This document shows, in pieces, positions 16,352 through 24,087 of a stretch of 64,000 nt of DNA; position 1 is the first letter of the stretch, and the number at the start of each line of letters is the position of its first letter. The notes below the pieces were generated by a model, which did not search any database, was not told the origin of the DNA, and saw nothing but the letters and a program-made list of their open reading frames with translations. Source of the stretch: Cupriavidus sp. MP-37 (GTDB lineage: Bacteria > Pseudomonadota > Gammaproteobacteria > Burkholderiales > Burkholderiaceae); contig NZ_CP085345.1 of assembly GCF_020618415.1 (NCBI RefSeq), forward strand, positions 1-64,000. Direction: 5' to 3'. Made by a program: the position numbers and the translations under genes.

Positions 16352-18451
16352 TCAATAGTTCATCGTCACGTTGAGCATGGCGACGCGCGGATTGCCCACC
16401 GGCAACACGTTGTTGTTCAGGCCGCCCGCGTAGTACATCTTGTCGAACACGTTCTTGACGTTGAAGGCCGCGCGCCAGTGCGAGGCCACGTAGCCGACGG
16501 CAACATCGGCGACGGCGTAGCCCGGCACGGTGTAGCTGAAGCTGTAGCCGCGCTTGGCGCTCTCGCCGCGCACCCCGGCACCGACGTACCAGCCGGCCAG
16601 CGCGCCACGCAGGCGATACTGGCTCCAGACCGAGAAGCTGTGCCGGGGCACGCTGTTCAGCGGCTTGCCGACGTTGGCGGCGGTGGTGTCCTCGGTGACC
16701 TCGCTGGCGATATAGGCGTAGGCCGCCGACACGCTCAGGCCATTGCCGAGATCCTGCGTCAGTTCCAGTTCCAGCCCGCGCGAGCGCTGTTCGCCGACGG
16801 CGACGCTGAAGCCCGTATTGACCGGATCGCTGCTGAGCACATTGGTGCGGGTCAGGTCGAACGCGGCCAGCGTCAGCAGGCCGGTCTTGTCCGGCATGTC
16901 GAACTTGACACCCACCTCGTACTGGCGGCCCTTTTCGGGCTTGAAGGTGGCGCCGCTGGCATCGGTGCCGGCGTTCGGCAGGAACGACGTGGCGAAGCTT
17001 GCGTACGGCCGCGCCCAGTGCGTCAGGTCGTACATTACGCCCGCGCTGCCGGTGACGGCGTTGCTGTCGTTGGTGTTGCGCGCCGATGCCAGCCGGTCCG
17101 TCGTGCCGGTCCGCGCCGATTCGTAGCGCACGCCGCCGGTCACGGTCCAGCGCTCGGCCAGGCGAACCTGGTCGCGCAGGTAGAGGCCGAGCGCATCCAG
17201 CGTATCGGTCGCGTCCACGCTATAGGCGGACGGACAGTTGATGCTGGCGCCGTAGACCGGGTTGTAGACGTTCAGCGCGGCGACGCGGCAGGTCTTCTGC
17301 AGGCGGTCTTCCTTGGTATGCCGGTAATCGATGCCGAAGGTCACGTTGTGGGCATGGCCCGTGAACGCAAAAGTCCGCTGCACGTTGGTGTCGACGCCGA
17401 ACGAATTGCCGGAAAAGTTCTGCTGCGTGCCGCTGCGGTTCATCGACTGGCTGTTGAGCGCCATGGTGCCGGCCGATACCAGCGTGCCGGTCAGCGACGA
17501 GGTCTGGTAGCGCAGGTTCTGGTTCAGGGTCCAGCCCGAGTCGAAGCGGTGCGCCAGCGCGTAGCCGATGCGGTTCTGCTCGCCGTCATAGGAAGGCGCA
17601 CCGGGTTCGCCGATAAAGCGGTTGGCCGGCACCACGCCATTGCGGTTCGGCACCACCGTGCCGTTCACGGGCAGGCCCTGCTGGCGCACGTAGTTGCGCT
17701 GGTTGTGGCTGGCCAGGATGGTGAAGTCGGTGCGCGCGCCAAGGTCGAGCGTCAGCGACGGCGCGATCCAGCGGTTGCGATACCACACATAATCGGTCGG
17801 ATCGTCGCTGTTCATCATCAGCCCGTTCAGGCGTAACGCGGCTTTGCTGTCCTTGGCCAGCGGCGTTCCCACGTCGACCGTCATCTGCCGCAAGCCGTAG
17901 TTGCCGACGGTCAGCCCCAGTTCGCCGAACCGTTCCGCACGCGGGCGCTTGCTGACCATGTTGACCAGGCCGCCGGGCTGTACCGCGCCGAACAATATCG
18001 AGGCCGGCCCCTTGAGCACTTCCACGCGCTCGACGCCGAACAGCTCCTGCGCGACGCGGTTGTTGCTGTCGACCAGCAGCCCGTCGGCAAAGACCGATTC
18101 CGAGGCACGCTGGCCGCGGATGATGAAATCGTCCCAGCCGCGCCGGCCATAGACGTTGGTGACCACGCCGGCGGCATTCTGCAGCGCGTCGCTGAGGTTC
18201 TGAGCCTGCTGGCTGTCGAGCAGGTCGCGCGTGATCACGGTGATCGATTGCGCGGCGTCGGCCGCGGCTTCGCCCGACTTGGTTACGCCGGCCGCCCGCC
18301 GCGTGGCGAAGCCGAGATCGGCTTGCCCGTCGCTGGCGGCGCTGACCGTCACGGATGGCAGCGTGGCAAGTGCTTCGGCGGCGTGGGAGACAACGGGAGG
18401 CAGGAGCAGGGAACTGGCAGCGGCGGGTATGGCAAGACGGCGGAAAAGCAT
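16352..18451 (-). CDS. TonB-dependent siderophore receptor
   Basis: 699 aa outer-membrane receptor. A signal peptide covers ~25 residues ending near SHAAEA, with a TonB-box-like PSVTVSA soon after. The plug domain contains QSITVITRDLLDSQQAQNLS and the DGLLVDSNN segment typical of FhuA/FhuE-type ferric siderophore receptors. The rest is a 22-strand-type barrel ending MLNVTMNY with a terminal aromatic residue. A Fur-like box lies 39 bp upstream. No siderophore synthesis or ABC uptake genes are adjacent, so the ligand is probably a scavenged hydroxamate-type siderophore; this is inference. Confidence 0.9.
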   Translation of the reverse strand: MLFRRLAIPAAASSLLLPPVVSHAAEALATLPSVTVSAASDGQADLGFATRRAAGVTKSGEAAADAAQSITVITRDLLDSQQAQNLSDALQNAAGVVTNVYGRRGWDDFIIRGQRASESVFADGLLVDSNNRVAQELFGVERVEVLKGPASILFGAVQPGGLVNMVSKRPRAERFGELGLTVGNYGLRQMTVDVGTPLAKDSKAALRLNGLMMNSDDPTDYVWYRNRWIAPSLTLDLGARTDFTILASHNQRNYVRQQGLPVNGTVVPNRNGVVPANRFIGEPGAPSYDGEQNRIGYALAHRFDSGWTLNQNLRYQTSSLTGTLVSAGTMALNSQSMNRSGTQQNFSGNSFGVDTNVQRTFAFTGHAHNVTFGIDYRHTKEDRLQKTCRVAALNVYNPVYGASINCPSAYSVDATDTLDALGLYLRDQVRLAERWTVTGGVRYESARTGTTDRLASARNTNDSNAVTGSAGVMYDLTHWARPYASFATSFLPNAGTDASGATFKPEKGRQYEVGVKFDMPDKTGLLTLAAFDLTRTNVLSSDPVNTGFSVAVGEQRSRGLELELTQDLGNGLSVSAAYAYIASEVTEDTTAANVGKPLNSVPRHSFSVWSQYRLRGALAGWYVGAGVRGESAKRGYSFSYTVPGYAVADVAVGYVASHWRAAFNVKNVFDKMYYAGGLNNNVLPVGNPRVAMLNVTMNY

Positions 18452-18489
18452 GACGGCCCGGGGCGGAAGCGACGAAAGGCCGAATAATA

Positions 18490-18508
18490 AATGAGAATAA
18501 TTCCTGTT
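18490..18508 (-). promoter_or_regulatory. Fur-box-like operator upstream of the TonB receptor
   Basis: A 19-bp site centred at 18499: AATGAGAAT, A, ATTCCTGTT. The left arm is a perfect Fur half-site and the right arm matches the mirror sequence at six of nine positions. It is 39 bp upstream of the receptor ATG in a clear AT-rich patch. Iron repression by Fur is inferred. Confidence 0.6.
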
Positions 18509-18575
18509 TCTATAAGTTTTATCGGCGTGTTGCCCGTTGCTCAGTCAACATGTCGAACAAGCCGGCAGCGCCCGG

Positions 18576-19622
18576 TCACATGGAGTCGTCGCGATCCTCG
18601 ATCACCGAAATATCCCAGCAGGACATAAACAGCGCGGCAATCAGCGGACCTATCACAAAGCCGTTGATGCCAAACACCGACATGCCGCCCAGGGTCGATA
18701 TCAGCACCACCCAGTCCGGCAACTTGGTGTCCTTGCCGACCAGGATAGGGCGGAGCAGGTTGTCCACGGCGCCGATGACCAGGGTACCGATGACAATCAG
18801 CGCGATCCCTTTCCAGGCCGGGCCAGCCAGCAGGAAATAAATCGCGGCCGGGCCCCAGACCAGCGCCGCGCCAACGGCCGGCAGCAGGGACAGAAACGCC
18901 ATCAGCGTGCCCCACAGCAACGCGCCGTTGATGCCCAGCAGCAGGAAAGCCAGTCCGCCCAGTATGCCCTGCACCGCCGCCACCACCACGTTGCCCTTGA
19001 CCGTGGCACGGACCACGGTGGTGAACCGGCCGACCAGCCGGCGCGTGTGCGCATCGCTCAGTGGCATGGCCTCGCGGAAGCGATGGGAAATCACCGCACC
19101 GTCACGCAGCAGGAAAAACACCAGATACAGCATCACGCCAAGGCCGACGGCAAACTGCAGCGTGTTCTGGCCAATCGCGACGGCCTGGGCCGCCATGAAC
19201 TGGCTGATGCGGGCGGCGCCTTCGGTCAGTTTCGCTTGCAATCCCGCGACGTCGGCCAATCCCACTTCATTCAGCCATGCCTCGACGGAATCGGGCAGGG
19301 CCTGCACGGCCGTCTGGAAGTACTGCCCGAAGTCCCATTTGCCGGTCCTGATCTGCTGGTAGGCAAAGGCCGCTTCCTGTGCCAGTGTGGCAATCATCAG
19401 GAACACCGGGACAATGGCCATCAGCACGCACACCAGCAGCGTCGTCAGCGCTGCGAGATTTTCGCGGTTGCCAAATCGCACCGTCAGCTTGCGGTGCATG
19501 GGATGGAACAGGATGGCCAGTATGGTGCCCCACAGGATCGCGCTGTAGAACGGCAGCAGGATCCAGATGAACGCAATGCTGACCGCGACCAGCAGGATAT
19601 AAAAACCTCGCAAATTGCGCAT
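18576..19622 (-). CDS. AI-2E family transporter (PerM/YdiK-like permease)
   Basis: 348 aa from the ATG at 19622 (MRNLRGFYILLVAVSIAF); an in-frame ATG at 19685 is possible but its extra 21 residues overlap a tandem repeat and look non-coding. About eight membrane spans are arranged as in this family: two to three at the N-terminus, a long amphipathic middle around residues 110-150, and a C-terminal block with LLLGINGALLWGTLMAFLSL and FGINGFVIGPLIAALF. Despite the family name, most members are transporters of unknown or sodium/proton-linked function. It has no obvious operon partner. Confidence 0.82.
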   Translation of the reverse strand: MRNLRGFYILLVAVSIAFIWILLPFYSAILWGTILAILFHPMHRKLTVRFGNRENLAALTTLLVCVLMAIVPVFLMIATLAQEAAFAYQQIRTGKWDFGQYFQTAVQALPDSVEAWLNEVGLADVAGLQAKLTEGAARISQFMAAQAVAIGQNTLQFAVGLGVMLYLVFFLLRDGAVISHRFREAMPLSDAHTRRLVGRFTTVVRATVKGNVVVAAVQGILGGLAFLLLGINGALLWGTLMAFLSLLPAVGAALVWGPAAIYFLLAGPAWKGIALIVIGTLVIGAVDNLLRPILVGKDTKLPDWVVLISTLGGMSVFGINGFVIGPLIAALFMSCWDISVIEDRDDSM

Positions 19623-19673
19623 CGGGTTGTCCGTGAGTGGATTCGCCCAGGAACGCTGCCGATGCTGCCCCGC

Positions 19674-19722
19674 GGGCGGCATCACCAGGCGGCATCACCG
19701 GGCGGCATCACCGGGCGGCGTC
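19674..19722. repeat. 13-bp tandem repeat, ~3.5 copies
   Basis: Units GGGCGGCATCACC (19674-19686), AGGCGGCATCACC (19687-19699), GGGCGGCATCACC (19700-19712) and a partial, diverged fourth. It covers the gap between the AI-2E permease and the DUF2188 gene and runs into the 3' end of the latter, so copy number could alter that protein's C-terminus. Confidence 0.8.
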
Positions 19723-19932
19723 GGCGGCAGCGTTTCCGAATGCGTTGCGCTCCATGATCTGGTGATCCCTGCCGTGAATCAGCAAGTCGACCTGTGCCCG
19801 GCGGGCCTTCTCCCGGCCGGTGGCGATCGCATGATCCATCGAAGTGAATCGCTGCTGGTTGCCGGAGCGGCCCTCCGTTTCGACGGCCCAGCCGTTATGG
19901 GTCGGCACGACATGGATATTCTTGCCTGGCAT
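19708..19932 (-). CDS. DUF2188 family small protein
   Basis: 74 aa. The pattern NIHVVPTHNGWAVETEG, then F...A...AR..A......L..HGRDHQI, is the DUF2188 signature. These small soluble proteins are widespread and of unknown function. The start follows a GAGAGCGCC-type site. The last few codons run into a 13-bp tandem repeat. Confidence 0.8.
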   Translation of the reverse strand: MPGKNIHVVPTHNGWAVETEGRSGNQQRFTSMDHAIATGREKARRAQVDLLIHGRDHQIMERNAFGNAAADAAR

Positions 19933-20048
19933 GGCGCTCTCCGGAAGTTGGCAGTATGAGTGTCAGCGCTGTGCCGCCGCCGAGGTATCGGGCGTCGTCT
20001 GACACGGCCGTCGGATATCCGGAAAAATGCGCCAGCCAGCAGCGACAA

Positions 20049-20078
20049 CGCCCGCCGGGCGCCATGGCGGGCGTTTTT
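20049..20078 (+). terminator. Terminator-like hairpin, plus-strand polarity
   Basis: A perfect 8-bp stem CGCCCGCC/GGCGGGCG with a 9-nt loop and five T residues reading on the plus strand. Both neighbouring genes are on the minus strand, so it points against them. It could stop an unannotated plus-strand transcript or merely insulate the gene at 19708. Confidence 0.55.
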
Positions 20079-20107
20079 CATGACACTGATGGCAGTGCCA
20101 GGGCGGC

Positions 20108-20401
20108 TCAACTCATCTTGTCGATAATCCCTTGCATCTCGTCGAGGTTGAAGGCGCGCAGCGTTTGCGTGCGCACGTTGCCCAGCGCGCCCACCGCCAG
20201 GCCGAACGCGGTCATGCTGGCGTCATCCTGGGCCTCGACGGTCAGCACGATGTCGTATTTGCCCAGGGTCCAGTAGATGTCTTTCATCTGCACCCCGAAG
20301 CGCGCGCCCATCTCGCGCACCGCGGCGGCGCGCTTGGTGGTGTCCTTGACGGCGCGGATGCCCTGGTCGGTGAAGCTGGCTAGCACGATATAGCGGGTCA
20401 T
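20108..20401 (-). CDS. GYD domain protein
   Basis: 97 aa. It contains the GYD family core: TRYIVLASFTDQGIRAVKDT at the start, then DIYWTLGKYDIVLTVEAQDD, with the conserved G-K-Y-D and a hydrophobic dimer strand. The fold is a ferredoxin-like small dimer; function is unknown. It ends 30 bp before a plus-polarity hairpin and has a long upstream region with two adjacent hairpins (20577-20636). Confidence 0.85.
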   Translation of the reverse strand: MTRYIVLASFTDQGIRAVKDTTKRAAAVREMGARFGVQMKDIYWTLGKYDIVLTVEAQDDASMTAFGLAVGALGNVRTQTLRAFNLDEMQGIIDKMS

Positions 20402-20801
20402 GGCGGGATCTCCGGTAAGGATCGATCAACGCCGTCCCGGCTGCGCGCACGCGACCGGTCGCAGCAAGCCGGGGCAGTGGTTCAGGGCGTCCCGGCGCAG
20501 CACCAGGGGCCTGAGCAACCCCATACCGATGCATTTCGCGCGCCAGCCGGCGTGGCGCGCCGCACAGCGGCAGATACCGCGGTGCGTGCCACCGCGGCGC
20601 GGACCGCTGTGTATCAGTCCTGATACAGCGGTCCGCCTTAGTCCTGTGCCGGCCCGATGTCGCCATCATCGGGAGTAGCCAGCGCGGTCAGCCACGTTTC
20701 CGAGCGCAAATTGCGCAATTAACCGCCATAACCCATACCCATCCACCAGCGCGCTGGCGCGGCAGGAAAGCAGGGTTTGGGCGGCTGGGGCGCGGCTCGT
20801 G
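20402..20801. other. 400-bp gene-free region with inverted repeats
   Basis: No supported coding frame. It holds two back-to-back hairpins at 20577-20597 and 20599-20636, and a perfect 13-bp palindrome GCGCAAATTGCGC at 20704-20716. The promoter of the GYD gene must lie here. Confidence 0.55.
20577..20636. repeat. Two adjacent inverted repeats
   Basis: First arm pair CCGCGGT/ACCGCGG (20577-20583, 20591-20597). Second: 20599-20617 pairs with 20620-20636, 17 base pairs broken only by a GT bulge and closed by a 2-nt loop. Neither has a T tract, so they are not ordinary terminators. Confidence 0.75.
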
Positions 20802-21134
20802 TCAGCGGCCGGCGCCGGTATAGCCGTGGCTGCGCGGGGCCAGCCAGCGCCATAGCCGCTGTCGCCATGCGGCGCGAACGGGATCGGGCGCTGTCTTGCA
20901 GCGGGTGACATGCACGGAGGCGGCGGTGATCGCATACAGCTCGACATGGCCGGCATCGGCCAAGGTAAAGCACTCGCTTGCGGTCAAAGCCGTGTCCTTG
21001 GGATCGCCATCGCGGATCAGCCACAGCTCGCCCGCGGTGCAGCGCACCGCCACCCGTTCGCCAGGCCCCGCGACCAGCCGCAGCGAGCTGCGGGCGGGCA
21101 GGGTGGCGGTCATATCGTTGCTGACCAGGTACAT
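20802..21134 (-). CDS. DUF2917 family protein
   Basis: 110 aa from the ATG that follows CAGGAGACCACC. It matches the DUF2917 pattern: a short N-terminus, then LRLVAGPGERVAVRCTAGEL followed by WLIRDGDPKD and an L.AGE-like strand rich region (small cupin-like beta fold). The C-terminal ~25 residues are Arg/Trp-rich. Function unknown. It lies 14 bp after the alpha/beta hydrolase gene in the same direction, so the two are probably one operon. Confidence 0.78.
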   Translation of the reverse strand: MYLVSNDMTATLPARSSLRLVAGPGERVAVRCTAGELWLIRDGDPKDTALTASECFTLADAGHVELYAITAASVHVTRCKTAPDPVRAAWRQRLWRWLAPRSHGYTGAGR

Positions 21135-21148
21135 GGTGGTCTCCTGGC

Positions 21149-22174
21149 TCAGGCTACGGCCAGGCCGGCCGCGCCGGCCGAGACGGGCACCTGGCGCGGC
21201 CCGGACTGGGGCCGGATGAATTCGGCGATGCGCTGGATCACCGCAGGATCGCGCAGGATGCGGCGATGGCCGAGGCCCGTGGTGGTCTCCAGCCGTGCGC
21301 CCGGCCATGCTCCGGCGATGGCCGCGCCGTCTTCCCAGCGCACTTCCTTGTCGTCGCGGTCATGGATCACCAGCGTCGGCGGCACCGGGCGGGCACGGCC
21401 CAGGTCCGGCACATTGAAGGCCGACCACGGCATGCCCAGCCAGCGCTCGCTGTGGCGCTGCATACGTGCCAGCACGGCCGGCGCCACGCCCAGTTGCCAC
21501 GCCAGCGCGGCGCATGCCGCGCGCATGTCCGCGGGCGCGCCCAGCAGCACCGCGGCGCTGGCCGGCAGGCCTTCGCGCAGCGCCAGCGCCGCCGCCGCGC
21601 CGCCCAGCGAATGCGCCACCACGGCGTGAACCGGGCCGGCATGCCACGCTGCCGCCAGCAAGGAACGCGACATCTCCAGCACCGAAGTCTGCGCCGCGCC
21701 GCGCGCGCCGGCATCGGAGGCGCCATGCGAGAGCGCGTCGAAGGCGACGACCCGCATCCCCGCTGCCAGCAGGCCGTCGATCACCGCATGCCACTGGCCC
21801 GCATGGCCGCCCCAGCCGTGGGCGAGCAACACCACCGGACCGGCGCTGCCCCAGCGGTAGACGCGCACGCGCCGGCTGGGCCCGTGGCCGGTCACCAGGG
21901 CCCAGTCGGCCCGCGCACCGTCCAGCACGTGCCGTGCGGCGGACGTGGCGGCGGCGCGCGGCGGGGTGAACCAGATGCGCTCGAGCCGGCGTGCCGTCGC
22001 CGCCGGCATCAGCACGCTGCCGGCTTGCCAGCGCAGGCGCTGCAGGCCCATCAGGGCGTGATCGAATGCGCCGGCACGGCTGGCCGGGGGCGACGCCTCG
22101 GCGGTGCGCGATGCCGTCGCCACAGCCGCCGGGGAAGGGGAAACCGGGGAAGGAGAAGAGACTGCTTGGGTCAC
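21149..22174 (-). CDS. Alpha/beta hydrolase
   Basis: 341 aa from the GTG at 22174, which has a perfect GGAGGTG (22181-22187) six bases upstream; the frame continues 15 nt further to a TTG with no such site. The fold is shown by the oxyanion-type HGWGGHAGQW, the nucleophile elbow HSLGGAAA (catalytic Ser), the acid near VIHDRDDKEV and a final GLGHRRIL histidine. The first ~40 residues are low-complexity Ser/Pro/Ala and may be a linker. Substrate unknown. An operator identical in 14 of 15 bases to the one before the tetR gene lies at 22255-22269, so it is probably repressed by that TetR protein. Confidence 0.85.
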   Translation of the reverse strand: MTQAVSSPSPVSPSPAAVATASRTAEASPPASRAGAFDHALMGLQRLRWQAGSVLMPAATARRLERIWFTPPRAAATSAARHVLDGARADWALVTGHGPSRRVRVYRWGSAGPVVLLAHGWGGHAGQWHAVIDGLLAAGMRVVAFDALSHGASDAGARGAAQTSVLEMSRSLLAAAWHAGPVHAVVAHSLGGAAAALALREGLPASAAVLLGAPADMRAACAALAWQLGVAPAVLARMQRHSERWLGMPWSAFNVPDLGRARPVPPTLVIHDRDDKEVRWEDGAAIAGAWPGARLETTTGLGHRRILRDPAVIQRIAEFIRPQSGPRQVPVSAGAAGLAVA

Positions 22175-22254
22175 GACCTGCACCTCCAATGGATTCTGGA
22201 CTGCGCGGCGTCATCGGAACCGGTCCGGCCGGAGGCGTCTCGCGCTATTAAAAG

Positions 22255-22269
22255 ACCGACCAGTCGTGC
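22255..22269 (-). promoter_or_regulatory. TetR-type operator upstream of the hydrolase
   Basis: On the minus strand GCACGACTGGTCGGT, 14/15 identical to the site at 22968-22982 before the tetR gene. Its core is a near-palindrome (ACCGACC/GGTCGT). It sits ~80 bp upstream of the hydrolase start. Confidence 0.65.
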
Positions 22270-22339
22270 TTTTTTCGGTACAAAAAAAGCCCGCCGGAGC
22301 GGTTTGCTGCCCGCCGGCGGGGTAGCGCCGGCGCCGATG

Positions 22340-22954
22340 TCATGCTCCCGCGGGATGGGGCGCGCCTGCCGCGGCGCGTGTGACCAATGCCGCAAAGGCG
22401 TGCCTTGCCATGGTTTCCGCATCCTGGCGCCCCAGCAGCTTGAACGACTGCTGGAAGGCCATGCCGATGCCGGAAAGCTCGAACGCGAACTGGCGCGGGT
22501 CCACGTGAGGCCCGAACTGGCCCTCTTCGATGGCGTCGCCGACCACGCGCGCGATGGTGCTGTGCCAGTCCTTCAGCGATTGCACCACCAGGTCGCGGAT
22601 CGAGCCCGGCCGGTCGCGGTATTCCTGCCCGAGCGCCGTAAACAGGCACCGTCCCTGCGTGACCGTGCCGCCCAGCCATTCCAGATAGCCTTCGAACAAG
22701 GCCTGCAGCCGCGGCATGCCGCGCGGCTGGCGCATCGCCGGCCGGATCACGATCTCGCCGAAACGCTCCACCGCCAGGTCCAGCACCGCCTGCTGCAGCA
22801 TCTCCTTGGACTTGAAGTGCGCATACAGGCCGCTCTTGGACATATTGGTGTCGGCCGCCAGCGTGGCCAGCGACAGCTGCTCGAAGCCGACCTTGGCGGC
22901 GGCGTCCAGCGCCTGCTCGATGATGGCTTTGCGGGTGAGGTGTCCTTTCTGCAT
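22340..22954 (-). CDS. TetR/AcrR family transcriptional regulator
   Basis: 204 aa from the ATG at 22954. The N-terminal DNA-binding domain covers residues ~7-52 (LTRKAIIEQALDAAAKVGF, then LATLAADTNMSKSGLYAHF). The C-terminal part is a ligand-binding/dimer domain of the TetR_C type (WLGGTVTQGRCLFTAL). An open frame continues upstream but crosses the putative operator and is not protein-like. It should repress itself and the downstream hydrolase operon through the shared operator. Inducer unknown. Confidence 0.87.
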   Translation of the reverse strand: MQKGHLTRKAIIEQALDAAAKVGFEQLSLATLAADTNMSKSGLYAHFKSKEMLQQAVLDLAVERFGEIVIRPAMRQPRGMPRLQALFEGYLEWLGGTVTQGRCLFTALGQEYRDRPGSIRDLVVQSLKDWHSTIARVVGDAIEEGQFGPHVDPRQFAFELSGIGMAFQQSFKLLGRQDAETMARHAFAALVTRAAAGAPHPAGA

Positions 22955-23292
22955 GCAATGGAGAATAGCACGACCGGTCGGTTTGTCAACGAAACCGGAT
23001 GCATGGTAGTTGCCCCGACTTGCGTTGTTGTGCTCGCGAGGCCATAACGTCATACAGCTATGCATGTGACGTCAACGCAAATTGAGGGGGCCCGTTACTG
23101 TCAAGGCGGCGCCAAGGCCTTGTGCATTGTCCGACGCTTGGATGGACGCCTTGCGGTAGAAGCCGGCGCAAGATGACGGGCCAGCAAGAAATCTGCACAA
23201 AGTGTTTCGGCGGTTACATACGGAACGCTTTGCGTGCTCTATACTCGAATGCACGTCCGCGCACTTTTTTTCACTGGTGACTGGAGACCGAC
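22955..23292. other. 338-bp region between tetR and the XRE gene
   Basis: Carries the tetR operator at its left end and an 8-bp palindrome TGACGTCA (23067-23074). TATACT (23240-23245) is a possible -10 for the XRE gene, without a good -35 at standard spacing. No coding frame supported. Confidence 0.5.
22968..22982 (+). promoter_or_regulatory. TetR-type operator upstream of tetR
   Basis: GCACGACCGGTCGGT, with the dyad ACGACC/GGTCGG, lying 14 bp upstream of the tetR ATG. The same sequence with one change occurs before the hydrolase gene. Position over the promoter suggests autorepression. Confidence 0.7.
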
Positions 23293-23676
23293 ATGAACAG
23301 TACAGCCGTGCCGAGAGGCGCTAGCGAACCGTTCCGGCAACTGCGGGCGCTGCGCCGCGCGCGCAAGCTCAAGCAGGAGGACGTCGCCCGCAAGGCGGGC
23401 ATTTCCCGGGAAGCCTACCTCCGGGCAGAATCGGGCCAGGCCGACCCACGCATGTCGACCTTCCTGGCGGCCTGCGAGGCGCTGGGCCTGGAAGTCGTGC
23501 TGGCGCCGCAACACCTTGCCGCCGACGTCAACGCTTTCATCGCCAGCCGCAACGGCGGCGTGACCGCTGCCTCGATGGCCGGCCAGCCGGCCGGCAGCGC
23601 GCCGGCACCGGCCGCGACACCGGCCCCCGGCGGCGGCTTCGGCCCCGGTACCGGCGAGGGCCACAAACCGGTCTGA
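23293..23676 (+). CDS. XRE-family helix-turn-helix protein
   Basis: 127 aa. An HTH_XRE domain covers residues ~14-70 (LRALRRARKLKQEDVARKAG, then ISREAYLRAESGQADPRMST). The C-terminal ~40 residues are a flexible Ala/Pro/Gly-rich tail with no fold, ending GPGTGEGHKPV. It is a single-gene unit after a GGAGACC site. Such proteins are often antitoxin-like or phage-like regulators, but no toxin gene is adjacent, so a chromosomal regulator is more likely. Target unknown. Confidence 0.8.
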   Translation: MNSTAVPRGASEPFRQLRALRRARKLKQEDVARKAGISREAYLRAESGQADPRMSTFLAACEALGLEVVLAPQHLAADVNAFIASRNGGVTAASMAGQPAGSAPAPAATPAPGGGFGPGTGEGHKPV

Positions 23677-24087
23677 TCCGCCTTCTGCCTGGCGGGCCGC
23701 GGTTTGCGGTCCGGTCCGGCAGCAGGCCTCCAGGCCACCCTCCGCAATCGGCGCGCGCCTACGGGCACGCGCCGAACCACTTTTGTCCCGAGAGCCGTTT
23801 CGGCCCCGTGACAGCCAATGACGCCGCAGGCCTGACTGCCTGAGCCGGCGCTTTCCAGCCTTTCTGCGCCTCGTGCCGCTGCTGGCGCCCGCCAGCGGCT
23901 CCTCCCCATTTCCCGCTTCCGCGCCTAAAACTGCAAGAGCGCCGCGTGCTGCCCGCGTGCACGTGCGGGTTTGACACGTCCAGCGCCGGTGATTACGATA
24001 TGGTAAATTCATTGCACAATACGTAATTCAGGCGCCGTGCGGCCAGCGCTGCGCGGATGGAAGCACACGGAGACGCAAGACAACACC
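23677..24087. other. 411-bp region upstream of hmgA
   Basis: The left two thirds show nothing recognisable. The right third holds the likely hmgA promoter (23971-23999) and two operator-like features: inverted hexamers ATTACG (23992-23997) and CGTAAT (24022-24027), and the dyad ATTGCACAAT (24011-24020). Confidence 0.55.
23971..23999 (+). promoter_or_regulatory. Sigma-70 promoter for hmgA
   Basis: Perfect TTGACA (23971-23976), 17-bp spacer, TACGAT (23994-23999). Dyad sequences just downstream (23992-24027) are placed where a repressor would block it; MarR or IclR family control is common for homogentisate genes but no such regulator is nearby. Confidence 0.65.

Noticed and set aside
13509..16355. 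A 948-codon open frame antisense to the formate dehydrogenase alpha gene
   Set aside because: It mirrors a gene with complete cofactor motifs, has no recognisable domain and is dominated by Arg, His, Ala and Gln, the usual by-product of GC-rich codon bias.
18576..19622. Autoinducer-2 exporter role for the AI-2E family protein
   Set aside because: The family name is historical; no quorum-sensing gene is nearby and many members have other transport roles, so only the family is reported.
20049..20078. Terminator of the GYD gene
   Set aside because: The T tract reads on the plus strand while the GYD gene is on the minus strand, so it cannot be its intrinsic terminator.
23293..23676. Antitoxin of a toxin-antitoxin pair
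   Set aside because: The XRE domain fits, but no small toxin-like gene lies on either side, and the tail is low-complexity.
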